A stretch of 64,000 nucleotides of DNA from Lantana camara. Lineage: Eukaryota; Streptophyta; Magnoliopsida; Lamiales; Verbenaceae. The DNA lies in contig CM074857.1 in assembly GCA_037501455.1 (NCBI GenBank), positions 32,694,001 through 32,758,000 on the forward strand, given 5' to 3'. A program made the position numbers and the translations under genes. A model generated the notes under the pieces. It was not told the origin of the DNA and ran no database searches. It worked only from the letters and a program-made list of their open reading frames with translations. Every line of letters starts with the position of its first letter. Within the stretch, counting starts at the first letter, position 1. This document shows positions 10,550 to 22,670 of the stretch, piece after piece.

Positions 10550-12029
10550 GGATTCTTGTCTGATTAACTGAGGCTTAGGAATAGTGATTGAACGTTTGTA
10601 ATGAACAATGTGTTGCTGTGATGTATATTGAATTTTAGTTGTTCAATTGGAAATTCTGTTGTTTCAGAAGTGCGATTTTGTTGAACTAATTGGTGGTTGT
10701 TCAATTACATATAACATACTAGTTTAAATGATAAATCTCCTTGCCAATTTATTTGATTAAAAAAAATTAAACTTTGTTTATTTTTCATTATTAAAAATAT
10801 TGTTTTATATTATAGGATCAAATCATCATGTATATAAAAATACCTATTTTAAATAATATAGGTAAATTTTTGTGTTCAATTTTGATTTTATGTTGATAAT
10901 ATTGAAAATAATAATAATAATAATAAAATCAATAAAAGGTACTCTAGTTTGATTAAATTAATAATAACCATGTTCGTACAATTTATTTTGTTCCTTTTAA
11001 AATATATTTACTAAATATTATGTATTTATTTAGGTGATAAAATAAAAATATAACTCGACTACCAATACATTTACCGAGAGTTTACTTTAATCGAATGGGG
11101 GGTTTGGTTAAATAAAAACCCCTAACCAACCTTTTATCTCAATAGAAAACTTGCAAGCCTATTTCCAGGAGCCCCGGGATTGGGGAAGAAAATAAGCGGC
11201 TAATTAGTCACGTTTGCAGTTGCTAAATACTAAATAGCCAACCCCTGTGGCATCAACTGAAATTATATCTTTGCCTTTGTTATTTTCAGTTTATTGTTAA
11301 TTGGGCCTCAAATGCCTTTTCATTTCTTTTGGATTTCTTTACTATTTTATTTTGAAGGATAAATTCAAATTTAGTTTTAAAAAAAGGCTTTCTATTGAGT
11401 TTTCTTTTATGTTGAAAGCTCTCCTAAAACTAATAAATTTTTATTTCAATTTTTAATTGATAGTTTTTTTACTTTAGTTAAAATTTAAAATATATATTAT
11501 ATCAGAATGATGTTAAAAAATAATATTATAATTTAAGTTAAATTAATAATGATCATATCTATAGAAAATCTTTGGATCTTTTGGATACAATTAACAAGAA
11601 ATAAGAATCATGGAGAGATATGTAAACTTTATGGTTTTGAACTGGCTTTTAAAGTAAATTCATGATATGTTTTTTTTTTTTTTTTGTAAAAAATTAAGGA
11701 ATAAGCTCAGTGGTTTAGACATTTCCTAAGCGAGGGTCATCAAGGTAAAATGACTATTTAGCTGATAGATTGCTAACCGAAAAAGTAAATAGGTTCATAA
11801 ATTGGGTTATATAACATAAATGCATAACCACTGAAGTAAAATGGGTGTTGGGCATTATAACCATAAATTTTACTATTCATAACATAAATTTGATGGATTG
11901 CTCCAATGCATTTATACTTTTAAAAATAATATTTTGTCAGTGTGAGATACTTTCTTCATGGGAAAAAAAAAATAAAAAAAATTGTATGCTAATATTCATA
12001 TCTTATCATTTTCGTTTAATATAGATTTA
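10550..12029. other. Intergenic, AT-rich, repeat fragments
   Basis: 3' flank of the receptor kinase, then AT-rich DNA. A stretch near 11070-11230 ('gtttactttaatc', 'gagccccggga') resembles ends and interior of the PIF-like elements at 12030-13590 and 22039-22670, so it is probably a degraded copy. No gene seen. Confidence 0.5.
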
Positions 12030-13590
12030 GGGGTCTTTTACCTTGATTGAAAATGGTGGTTTGGTTACATAAACCACCACTTCCAGCCATTTACTTCAAT
12101 TGGTGGCTTATTGGGGCTTAACTCGGAGCCCCGGGAGTTGAGTGGAAAAGGGTGGTCTATTTACAAGCTCCAAAATGAGCAACAATGTACACCGGTGGCA
12201 ATGGTCAGAAGGAAATGTCATTTGTGCCCTTACTTTTGAGCAGCAAATTACTACGGCTTCGTTTACTTCACTTGTTTGCTATCCAATGGGGTTGGTTAAT
12301 TTTTTTGAAAAATCTTGGTTATTTTATCTAGTGAACTCTTTACTTTAATGGTTTGTGATTTAGCTTAACTAGTGCATAACTAAAAAGTCTTTACTTTAAT
12401 TGATAGTTCACAATTGGTTTGTAGTGTAAAGGACAATATTGCCCATACATTAAAAAATGTGTCGAACGGTTATAATACCAGTTTTTCCTTATATTTTCCC
12501 CCAATTGCTCAACCATACTTTCAATTCTTCAGCACAGCAGCGGCTTTCTCCGGGCCCGAGTAAGCGCTGTCCAGGTAAAAATGTTTAAACTCCATTCATC
12601 CTTCCTTTAGAACTATCATTATTGTACTTATTATCCATGGAATTTCAAGAGAAGTTCATATAAGCATTGGGACATACACATACTGCCACATAAATACTTC
12701 AGACTTTGGTAATCTAACAGGGAGAAAACCGAAAACTCACATCCAATTAACCATCTAAATATAAAAAAACAACCCAGCGACTTACTGTGCCAGGTACTCA
12801 GAAGTGGATTTTGGCCAAGCAATTGATGCGAACAATGAAGTTTCACTTCCAATTCCCTGCCTGAAGCAAAAACACGAAATAACCCTAGTGTGAGAGGTAC
12901 GCACCAGATCAAATATGTGAAATAAACAAACAAAATATATATATACGACTAGTATAAACGGAGTTCAAGTGAGGAACCAATTTCAGCTGTTTGGAGGCTC
13001 AAAAACAAGAAAGAGAAACTATGCCTCCAAGATATGAAGTCTAGTGTTTCAGCTGTGGGGGATGGCGGGATGTGTAAAACAAAAGGGGGAAAGGGAAAAG
13101 GAAATCCGTACAATATTGGGGGGCAATACTTGGAATAAGTTAAAAAGCATGAGGGTAGCACAGTAATAACATCTAAACCAATGCCACTGGTTTAAATAAA
13201 AAAGCCATTTTGGAGAGACAAAATACACCCTCCATTTCCAGGTTTCTCTCGGGACTCCGGGACAAGCCCAGAAAAGCTGACCATCAAGGTAAAAGGCTGC
13301 TTAACCTGGATAAAATAGACAAGCCAGGCTTTTCTCTTGAAGTAAACGAAGCCTACATATTCCCTCAAATTTTTTACTTGCCGTCAATATCCATTTCACC
13401 TCCTTCAAAAGGGGGTAATGTAGTCAATTATTCCACAAACCTATGGTTTACTACCAGCTAAAGTAAATGATTGTACTATAGACTACTTTACCAGCCATAA
13501 AAGTAAATAAACCGGAGGCTTATATAACCAAAATTTTTCAAATTTCTAGACCATTCCCAATTGATAGCCACCCAGGGAAGTAATCGACCC
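12030..13590. mobile_element. PIF/Harbinger-like non-autonomous element (tentative)
   Basis: TTA at 12027-12029 and again at 13591-13593 flank ends of the form GGGGTCTTTTACCTTG and (reverse complement) GGGTCGATTACTTCC. A 3-bp TTA duplication fits PIF/Harbinger. The interior repeats blocks with 'gagccccggga' and 'ttacttcaattggtgg' that recur at 11070, 22039 and 57500-57830. No transposase frame. The ends are only moderately alike, so the borders are uncertain. Confidence 0.4.
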
Positions 13591-14000
13591 TTAAGTCAAT
13601 AGCTCTTATGATACCATTTATACAGTACAAAATACATATTTTTTCTTCATTTATACTATATATTAAATGAGAGACTCATGTAGTAACCGTTTTGGTCTCT
13701 TGATGTCCTCTTTGTTTTTTTTAATTTATTTATCTTTTATTCTTTTTCTTCTCTTACATTTTTCTCTCTTCTTTTCTTTTTATTATTTATTCTATTACAT
13801 TTTCTTAACTTATCTTTTCTCTCAACTCATTTCAATTCTTTTCTTTTTCTTTTTGACATTTTTTTTTCAAAAATAGTGTTATTTGGTATTTTATTCTTTT
13901 ATACTTTTTATTTATATTAATTTAATAATTATATTAAAAATAGTGATAAAATATATATTAATATGAAAATTAATTTAAATATATCTTAAACAATAGAATT
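13591..14000. other. Pyrimidine-rich and AT-rich intergenic DNA
   Basis: A strongly T/C-biased stretch (about 13700-13870) gives a spurious hydrophobic frame. It is followed by AT-rich DNA. No gene seen. Confidence 0.5.
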
Positions 14001-14010
14001 TTTTAATTTA

Positions 14011-15586
14011 GGGTTAATTACATATAGACCCCATGAGAGTATTAGAAACTACAACTTGTGACCCTCTTAGTCAAATAATTACACATACACCCATCGGTGA
14101 GTTTGAAAATTACACAAAACACCCAACAATTAGGGTTTTGTTAAAATTTTGATGACATCATTAAACTTTTAACTTGATTTTCCTACTTTGCCCCTTCATT
14201 TAGTATGATAATTTTAATTCCAAGAATTATCTCTAATTATATTTGAATTGGTATTGAAAATTTAAATTTAATAAATTAAATTATTAACTAATATAAAATG
14301 GTATGATTTTATCATTTCAAATATTAAATTATATATAATAAATTTGAATTTAATGTGTTAAATATAATATTTAAAAAATGTAATATATATGAGTTATAAT
14401 ATATATAATAAAGTAATATATATATATATATACACCCTTACTGGACCACCACGACCACTCTCCCACGACATCCTATGACTGAGTAGCACAGCCGCCGCAC
14501 GCCGTCCGGCCGCCGCAACACCGCCACCGCACGCCGATGTCCCCCCGATAAAGCACCACCTCCGCACTCCAACGCCGACCGACGCATCACCACCACCGCA
14601 CCCTCCGCCGCGAACCGCACCACCACAAATTTTGAAAAAAATCAAAATATATGGCGAGAAATAATTCTAATTTTATATATGTTGGCAGCCCAAATTTTAA
14701 CTCAAGTTCAATTCTCTTTTCTTCTCCTTATTCCACCTTAGCTTGCTCATCAATGGTGGGACTGGAATTCCCAAATGACCTTTCGGGTACCATTTCTCCC
14801 AGAAGACAAACGAACAGGAAAAAAGGTATGCTAATTCTACTAGCGACTTGTTTGGAGAGAACATACGAGATTAACATCGATCTCAACGCAAAATTAAATC
14901 ACCCCGATTTTAGATTTGAGCGTAGATCTGTGTTGTGTTTGTGCGGGGTGGTGCTGTGTCGGTTGACCTCTGAGTGCAGTGGTGGTGCTTTGTCGGGGCA
15001 ACATCCGCAAGCGACGGCATTGTTGTGTTGGTCGGACGGAGTGCGGCGGTGGCGCGGTAGTCGTAAGACACCATGGGGGAGGGGTATGGTGGTAGTGTAA
15101 TATATATATTGTACTGATACATATAATATATATGATAATTATATATAACGTAATATATATGATATATAATATATATAAATATTACTTTACTATATATATT
15201 AATTAAATATTATAACTCTCTCTCTTTATATATATTATATTTCCTAAATATTGCATTTAACATTAAATTCAGATTTATTATGTATAATTTAATATTTGAA
15301 ATGATAAAATCATACCATTAATTTATTAAATTTAAATTTTCAATACCAATTCAAGTATAATTAGAGATAATTCTTGAAATAAAAATTATCATACTAAATG
15401 AAGGGACAAAGTAGGAAAATCAAGTTAAAAGTTTAATGATGTCATCAAAATTTTAACAAAACCCTAATTCTTGGGTGTTTTGTGTAATTTTCAAACTCAT
15501 CAATGGGTGTATGTGTAATTGTTTGACTAAGAGGGTCACAAGTTGTAGTTTCTAATACTCCCATGGGGTCTATATGTAATTAACCC
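14011..15586. mobile_element. Long terminal-inverted-repeat element, MULE-like
   Basis: The left arm starts GGGTTAATTACATATAGACC and the right arm is its near-perfect inverted copy. The outermost ~280 bp match at roughly 95% by eye. Weaker inverted similarity continues inward through AT-rich blocks to GC-rich blocks (14440-14630 versus 14930-15090). TTTTAATTTA is duplicated at 14001-14010 and 15587-15596; 9-10 bp is the Mutator-type target size. The unpaired centre (about 14650-14930) has an open frame of about 90 residues of unknown origin and could be captured host sequence. No MURA transposase is present. The GC-rich inner arms have coding-like composition but no convincing protein. Confidence 0.7.
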
Positions 15587-15596
15587 TTTTAATTTA

Positions 15597-16016
15597 CACA
15601 TGCAATAGGTGTTCCAAAGTTACTAGTTATCACTTATCTCATTATGGGTTGGAGCTGATGTGATGACTAAAGTATAAAAATATCTAATTTAATAAGTAGT
15701 GTCTTTAGATTTTAATATAGATTTGAAAGGACCAACAAACAATTGGTTGAAGTGGATAAGAGCTTGGGTTTAAATAAGGTTTCATGTTCGAACTTTGTGA
15801 TATAAAAAATTATGTTGGAGAGATTCCGTAAGACTCCCGAGCAAAATATATATATATAGATTTGGAAGTTTCTTAATACAAAATTAACTTCATAATATTT
15901 CATAGAAATCTAATTATGCAACTTCCATGCTACTTCATATAAAGCAAAAAAAGACACGGAAAAGGAAGAGGAAACTATATACGTATGCTGAAAATGATGC
16001 AGAGAAACAAACAATC
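15597..16016. other. Upstream flank of the ARO-like gene
   Basis: AT-rich. A stretch at about 15735-15800 has a 'gttcgaac' motif like a Pol III B box, but no convincing A box or tail. The leader of the ARO-like gene probably starts in the last ~100 bp. An in-frame Met at 15927 would add 30 lysine-rich residues, which I think is leader rather than protein. Confidence 0.4.
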
Positions 16017-17789
16017 ATGCCGGCCGTATACGATAATTGGGAGAGATTGGTCGCCGCCACGCTCAAGAGAGAGCAGTACCGGGAGCTGGCGCTTGCTCCG
16101 TCGCGGGAGACCAGCTTCAACAGCTCAATTTCATCTACTTTCACTTCAATCTCCTTGCAACAATCCACTTCCCTCGTCGATTATGTGCCTGGTTCGTTGA
16201 TGTACCGACTGATCAAGGCGGCGGAGGACGCCGGAACTTTCAAGCAGGAATGTGCCGAGCTCAGGTCCAAGGCTGAGACGCTGCTCCGGAAGGCGGCGCG
16301 TGTGAGTAACATCGTCTACGACCGCCCCACGCGCCGCATCATGGTCAACTCCGAGCAGGTTTTGGAGAAGACGCTGGCGCTGCTGCTGAAATGCAGCAGT
16401 CAAGGCATCAGGCGCGTTTTCAACATCATGCCGGCCGACGCCTTCGGGAAGATGTCGTCCCAGCTCGAAAATTGCATTAGGGATGTATCTTGGCTCCTCT
16501 CCATCTCCTCCGACTCCGCCGCCGGTGAAGAGGAGTACCTCGGCGTTCCCCCAGTCGCCTCCACTGAGCCGCTCCTCTGCCTTATATGGGAGCAGATCGG
16601 GGTTCTGTACACGGGTTCGCTGGAGGCTCGGTCTGATGCTGCCGCTGTACTGTTGTTTCTTGCACGAGAAAACGATCAATCGCGGAAATTGATCATCGAA
16701 GAAGGTGGGGTTCGGCCCCTGTTGAATTTGGTGAATGAAGGGAAATTATAGGGGCAGGAGAATGCTGTCCGGGCGATAGGATGGCTGGGGAACGATTCTG
16801 AAAGTGTGGAGCACATTATAGACGCGGGTGCATGCGGGGTGTTTGTGAAAATGCTTAAACAAGGTCGTATGAAGGTACAGGCAGCGGTGGCGTGGGCTGT
16901 GTCGGAGCTTGCTACCTATTTCCCAAGATGTCAAGATCTGTTTCTTGAGCTAAACATTATTTGGTCGCTTGCTATCCATCTAGCCTTCGACACGATTTTC
17001 TTGCATATCAGAGCCATGGAAATGGAGGACCGTACGACTATAGCCCATTTAAAGGCGATGGCTGCACGAGCCCTTTGTCACCTCTCCAAGGGAAACTCTC
17101 TTGTTTGCAGAAGAATAGCAGAAACAAGTGTACTACTAAGCCTTGCGACCCTCTTGGGGAAAGGTCCGGAAGAAGCTCGGTACAATTCTGCTATGGCTTT
17201 GATGGAGATCACTGCAGTAGCAGAGCACGTTGATAAACTAAGAAGATCAGCATTCAATCCAAATTCCCATGTCCCGAAACTCGTTGTTGAGGAACTAATT
17301 AGAGTTGTGGAGATGGAAGCTAGAGATTCAAAGCTCCTCATTCCTTGTATCAAGGCTATTGGGAATTTAGCCAGAAGCTTCAAGTTAAACGAGACGAGAA
17401 TTATATGCCCGCTTCTGAAGTTGATGGATCCAAGAGAAATCGAGATTAGCAGGGAAGTATGCATCGCGCTCACTAAGTTTGCATGCTCAGATAACTTTTT
17501 GTGTCCAGAATACTCTGAGGTGATCATCGACGATGGGGGGTTGAAGCGCCTCAATGAGCTAGTGTACTCTAGGGAGGAGATTGTGCAGAGCAGTGCATTG
17601 ATTTTGCTGTGTTATGTGGCTGTGAATGCTCCCGAGAGCGAGAAACTTAGTCAAGAAAGAGTAGTCGATGTGCTCGAATGGGCATCAAAACAATCGTTGT
17701 CGAGCCGTGACCAATATAATGAGGACCTAATGCCATTGGCCATGGAAAGGTTTGAGCTTCATCGTTCTCGAGGGACATTGCTAGACTGA
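16017..17789 (+). pseudogene. ARMADILLO-REPEAT-ONLY-like gene with in-frame TAG
   Basis: One continuous single-exon frame of 591 codons is interrupted only by TAG at 16749-16751 (codon 245). On both sides the protein matches the plant ARO family. Before it come an N-terminal helical region, R-P-T-R-R-I, W-L-L-S-I-S, L-I-W-E-Q-I-G-V-L and I-I-E-E-G-G-V. After it come G-Q-E-N-A-V-R-A-I-G-W-L-G, A-V-A-W-A-V-S-E-L-A, the M-A-A-R-A-L-C-H-L-S repeat, and the C-terminal C-Y-V-A-V-N. ARO proteins are armadillo-repeat regulators of polarised tip growth and ROP signalling in pollen tubes and root hairs. The family normally has E-G-Q-E-N at the stop, so one GAG-to-TAG change explains it. Codon use and frame are otherwise undamaged. 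It may be a young pseudogene, a null allele, a sequencing error, or a read-through case. Confidence 0.75.
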
Positions 17790-18312
17790 ACCAATGTTGT
17801 TAATCTTAAGATCAAGATTTCAGTTTGTAATTCATGAGGAGTATATATAGGAATAGGATAATAAGATGAGCATGATTCGAATAGATCAACAATGTTTTGT
17901 AGGACTGTCAGCTTTTCTATAGAATTTCTTTGAGCTTTTCAAGTTATTTGTTTGTCACACCTCTAACGGACGGACATTCGAAAATTCTAACCCAAATCCC
18001 GCTCAATCAAATCCCACCCAATACACTTAGAAGTCGTTTACTTTCCCAGGAAAGATTTTGAATAATGAGGACCCAACATTTTTTAAGTATTCTTTTTCAA
18101 TAATAGTAATAATGATGATTAATTATTATTTTTAGATGAAGCTTAGGTTTCTCTTTCCCACAAAAAAAATATATTACTTTTAGATAGATTTTTTTACGTA
18201 AAAGTAATTTTTTTCTTGATCACACCACATCTCTATATTCACTACGAAAATGAAAATGATATATACGAAGAGAGACATAGTTATTATTTTTCCCTCGGTC
18301 CAAAATACATAC
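17790..18312. other. Intergenic between ARO-like gene and solo LTR
   Basis: 3' flank and AT-rich sequence; nothing recognisable. The last 5 bp (CATAC, 18308-18312) are the left copy of the LTR target duplication. Confidence 0.5.
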
Positions 18313-18866
18313 TGATGGGGCCCTACCCACCTAGAACACGTGGTCAGCCTTATGAGAGTTAGACTGAGGAGAACTAGCTTACTACGAACTGTGTGGGGGA
18401 GCTCGCGGTGTGAGCTCGCTCATTGGAATCTTACGAATTGCGAGTTGGGGAATGACGAGCTGCATTCGGATAACGCCAAAGCCCAAGTCAATAGCACAAC
18501 ACGAATAGAAGAGTTCGCTAAGAACAAACGAACAGAAGAGAACAGACGAACAGACGAATTAGCTCGCAAGTATAACGAGCTGATAGAAGACCGTGGAGCA
18601 GAAGGATATCTAGAGGAGTGTCGGCAAGTAACAACTAAATAAGATACGGAAGAATCTGGTAAGATCATAACAAATCGAATAGAAGAGAAGGTAACGTGAA
18701 TGACTAAAACTCTAAGTCCGATATTCTATATAAACGACCCTTGAGATATAACGATCCAGGCTTTTGGTCTGATCTCTTGATTAGTCTCTCTGAAACCCTG
18801 GCTTACTTCGGTAAGATCCTTGAGGAAAGAGGGATTAATCTCTAAGGGTTTTGGCTGGACGCAACA
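18313..18866 (+). mobile_element. Solo LTR, Ty3/gypsy type
   Basis: A 554-bp unit with canonical TG..CA ends (TGATGGGGCCC ... GCAACA) flanked by the exact 5-bp duplication CATAC (18308-18312 and 18867-18871). It contains a TATA-like 'tctatataaa' at about 18725, as expected for an LTR promoter. Its first bases resemble those of the Tat element LTR at 30017, suggesting a related lineage; that link is inference. No internal region remains, so it arose by LTR-LTR recombination. Confidence 0.8.
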
Positions 18867-19274
18867 CATACATCTAATGTTATATAACTATTAAATAATT
18901 TATGTTATAAATGAATAGTTAAAAATCCGATTAAAATCCGACATCCGTCCGAATCCGCCTTGTATCCATGTAAAGAGGATATTATCCGAATATTCTTAAA
19001 GAGGATATTATCCGAATCCGTTCGATTCATAAATGGATAAGGATATGGTAATTATACATCCGATCCGTTTACCATCCGTTTACACCCCTAACGGTAAGTA
19101 AAACACTCGCCCTCACGTTATATCGATTTAGCCAAATCAGACTCGGATTAGAAGAACCTTGAACATTTCTACTCATATTAGATACGGTGAAAAATTTTAA
19201 AAAAAATTTGTCGCAGTATTTATATTGTGTCGTTTCCCATCACACTCACAAACAATACCCATTACCCCATTACC
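18867..19274. other. Intergenic with degraded hAT end
   Basis: Repeated 'atccgaatccg' motifs end in TTTACACCCCTA near 19077-19090, which looks like one end of a hAT element. The other end was not found. It may have been lost when the solo LTR inserted nearby. Confidence 0.4.
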
Positions 19275-19850
19275 TAGGGCTATCGTAGGGTCGGGTACAA
19301 ACCGGATCAGAAGATTGCATAATTTGGGTCAGATCGATTCGATAAAAGATCTGATTCAGTTAGCATTAAAATCTATTTTTGTAAATAACAAATTTAATAT
19401 AAAAAACAAATGTGTTTACATAATATTTAATAAATAATTATTATTTAATGAATTATTTGATAATTGTTTATATTTATTTAAAATAGATTGATTTAAATTA
19501 TTAATAAAAAATATATATATATATACTTTTAGAGTAAACAATTCACATTTGAAATATGCATATACTTTTAGAATAAACAATTCACATTTTACCCCGTAAA
19601 GTGATAAATATGTGAAGATTTTTTATTTTAATAATTTTATTTAATATTAGGTACTAGTAAATAATTTATTTAATTAAATATTATATATAAAATTAGATTC
19701 GTATTCTTAACGGATCGAATTACTTAATTGCATATCCGATTTATTTATTTTGAATAACGAATATTTATAATCAGATATAACCTATCGAATATTTTTATCG
19801 TACGAATATATTAAAATTCGGATGGGATTTGGAACCCATCGACAGCCCTG
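19275..19850. mobile_element. Non-autonomous hAT element, 8-bp TSD
   Basis: CCATTACC at 19267-19274 is duplicated exactly at 19851-19858. The ends are inverted copies: TAGGGCTATCG on the left and CGACAGCCCTG on the right. The interior is AT-rich and non-coding with 'gatccgat'-type motifs near the ends. Confidence 0.8.
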
Positions 19851-19858
19851 CCATTACC

Positions 19859-22035
19859 ACCACTATCCGATTTTCTCTAGGCCATGTTTTACAGCCCATA
19901 ACTGTCAGCCCACTAACAAGCTGGAGATCAGCAAAATGTCTATAAATACAATCCCCAATTTCAGCTTAACCCTACCATCATCGAAACCTAGTTCTGCCAC
20001 TTTCGTCGCCGTTTTCGCGTATTTGGATGTTTTTCTCTGGGAAAATTGTGTGCTTTTGTTCTATTTTGATGATGTTTTTGTTTTGAAAATGTGCCCAATG
20101 ATGGAAAAAACATACATTGATGTGGCATGATGGTTCTGGATTCATCTCTGTTCTTTCTGCATCACCGGGGTAATCCGCCGCCTTCTCCGCCTCCACCACC
20201 TCCTCCGCCAACATTCTCTCCCTACTCCTTTCCCCCCCACATCTACGCAAAAGAATACACTGGTGCGCACACTTGCACCGGAGAGTTGGTGGGTTGTTCA
20301 TGGTGGTGTGCGAGAGGTCTTTGATGAATCTGTCCGTCAGCTTTTTGCAGCCACTCGTGATTTATCAAAGCTATGAGATCTGAGGGTTTTACTTATAAAC
20401 ATTATTTTGTTGGTATGTTTGGGGGTTTCTTGAAGTCTTATCGTTTATGTGATTTGTTAAACTTGATTTATGCTTCTGTGGAGGTTATGAATGTTTTAAA
20501 GTACAATGGTTTTGCTGAAGATTCTCAGTTTTATGTGTTTCAATCTGCTATGTTCTTTCATGTAACGTTTGTTGTTGTCGTAGCTGGTTTTAGAAGAGTT
20601 GATCGGGACAAAAAAAAACCCTATCTTTGGGTTTTCTGAACTGAGTTTAGAAGATTCTTGCTTAATGATTTCTATGCTTACAATTGTGAGTGCATTGAGC
20701 TTTTCTGATTATTTTATTATCTCATTTCTCTGTTTTCGTAGTATGTCATGTATGAGTCTTGCCCAGTGATGGAACATAAATTTAGCAGTTTAACTGGTTG
20801 CCATTGTGCCTTATTACCTCGGGCCTCAGGGGGTGTAAAGTGTAATTATCCCTTTATTAAGCAACTGTTAATTCACAGTTTGCCTTGTTCTTGAAATAGG
20901 AAAGTGCTCTGGCATTATTTGCAAGCCTTGTATCTATCTATCTATCTATGAGACAATTAGAGCCCAAGGGACGCCCAAGTCTTTTTTTAGGGATTCTTTG
21001 TCAATGTGAGGTTGCCTAAGGTGCCTTGGCAAATGTAGTAACCTTAAACTGCTAATGAACCTTAAACTGAGGGCAATGCAAGGTCATTGAGACTTATGCA
21101 TGTGTAGTGATACTTCAGTTTCCTAAAGGTTTTTATGTAAAAATTGTAAGCCCAATGATGTGCGGAAGCATTGTTATTTATGGTAGCTTTGGTCTCCGGT
21201 GATAGCCTCCCTTGTCATCTTCGTCTCTTCGTCTTCTTCTTCATCTTCATCATCATCGTCATCATCATCATCATTATCTCAGTATCTTGTTGTTGCTGTT
21301 GTTGTTATTATTATTATTATTATTGTCAACAAGTTTGACCCTAGTGCTGTTGATGGCTTGGGACTGGCTTTACTGGAATGACTAAATGTTACCACATCCC
21401 ACTTTGGGAACAATTTAGAATATCTGAGGGCACCTTTCTATACAGAAGTTCTTTTCTTGGTTCAAATTGTTACACTATCGTTGCTTGTTTCTCTCATTAA
21501 TTTACAGGGCGGAGAAAAGTATGCATCATGTGGTCGAAGCTCTAATCTTCTTGTCATGCCATTACTGCACGAAGCGTGGTCGAAGCTCTAATCTTCTTGT
21601 TACACCATCACTGATGGAATTACATGATCACATCAGTTTAGTGTTAGTTGTTGGAATCATAGTTTAGTGTTAGTGTCTGGAATCATAATTTGGATTGGTT
21701 ATCATGTTCGAATTCTTGTTACAATCTTGTTTAGGTTTGTTGAGATGTGTTGTAATGGTCTCTTTATTTTTTTATTTTATTTCATATTTTAAAGAAGATT
21801 GTTGTTGGTTTTGGTATGTTAAAAGGGTAGCTTATACTAAATTTATTATATTAAACGTTAGAATTAAGTTTGCTACCCTCATTTGGAGGTAAGTTTAAGT
21901 TATTAGAAGTATTTAAAATGATTTTTCCTTGAGAAAATAATTAACATAATTTATAATCTATTATTAAGACATCATATCTGGAGCGTATTTATTGATTTAT
22001 TATAATAATTTTTCTTTACAAACACATATAGAGTG
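19859..22035 (+). other. Possible transcribed locus, product not recognised
   Basis: A 'tctataaatac' TATA-like box at about 19939 is followed by the leader-like 'aaccctagttctgcc' and a proline-codon-rich stretch (20175-20215). Short frames at 19822-20130, 20127-20324 and 20373-20639 have no family resemblance. T-rich, AG/GT-bearing DNA continues to about 21890. It could be a non-coding RNA gene or a small-protein gene with introns. A C/D-box-like arrangement (TGATGAA near 20323, CTGA near 20381) is too weak to call a snoRNA. Two short direct duplications sit near 21530-21675. Confidence 0.25.
21224..21325 (+). repeat. Imperfect (TCW)n and (TTA)n microsatellites
   Basis: A trinucleotide run of TCT/TCA/TCG units (to about 21280), then 'gttgttgctgttgttgttattatt...' TTA/TTG units to about 21325. 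They give a low-complexity poly-Ser frame that is not a gene. Confidence 0.85.
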
Positions 22036-22038
22036 TAC

Positions 22039-22670
22039 GGGCTCGTTTATTTTGGAAGTTGGTAAATCTTTCCCCAAGGTTTGGCTAATAGTTTTTTAAT
22101 GGCTATTTAGCCATTATCCATGTTAAGACCAATTATGTACCCGTTTTACTTTGCTTGGTTGGAGACCCCACTATGTGGTTGTTAAGCCCACAAATTACCA
22201 AACTGACCCTACCTTGGATACTTTGGAAGTTGGTAAACCTTTCCCCATGGTTTGGCTAATAGTTTTTTAATGGCTATTTAGCCATTATCCATGTTAAGAC
22301 CAATTATTTACCCGTTTTACTTTGTTTGGTTGGAGACCCCACTATGTGGTTGTTAAGCCCACAAATTACCAAACTGACCCTACCTTGGAAACCGCCGCCA
22401 AAAACTGATGACAAAAACCCAAGAAAAAAGGTAAGAGGGCAAAAGCTGTAATCTTCCTCCATAAAGCAGGGACAAAAAAGACATTTTATTCGTTACAATG
22501 AGTGCAGCTTATTTAGCCACCTAAAAAGAAGTGTTTAAATTGGCCAACCTATACTCCTATTTACCCGTGGCTCCGGGACTAACCTCAAAAAGCATACCTA
22601 TCAAAGTAAAGCACTGGGTAAGGGGGTTTAGCTAACCAAACAACCTTTTACAACCAAGGTAAACGAGCCC
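22039..22670. mobile_element. PIF/Harbinger-like MITE with internal tandem duplication
   Basis: Ends are inverted copies (GGGCTCGTTTATTTTGG and its partner CCTTGGTAAACGAGCCC-like end, the last 7 bases exact). The 3-bp repeat TAC lies at 22036-22038 and 22671-22673. Inside, a ~165-180-bp block beginning 'tttggaagttggtaaa' is repeated in tandem (about 22050-22215 and 22216-22385) with only a few changes. It ends about 260 bp before the WD40 gene start, so it sits in that gene's promoter region. No coding capacity. Confidence 0.65.

Noticed and set aside
13667..13876. 69-residue hydrophobic ORF that looks like membrane helices
   Set aside because: It is a translation of a T/C-rich low-complexity tract with no family resemblance, no context and no start features.
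15735..15800. Another Pol III-like B box ('gttcgaac')
   Set aside because: No A box at proper distance; probably chance or a very old relic.
20323..20385. C/D-box snoRNA
   Set aside because: The C box has T at the purine position, no clear D' box, and the terminal stem is weak.
21199..21381. Poly-serine ORF
   Set aside because: It is the translated microsatellite at 21224-21325.
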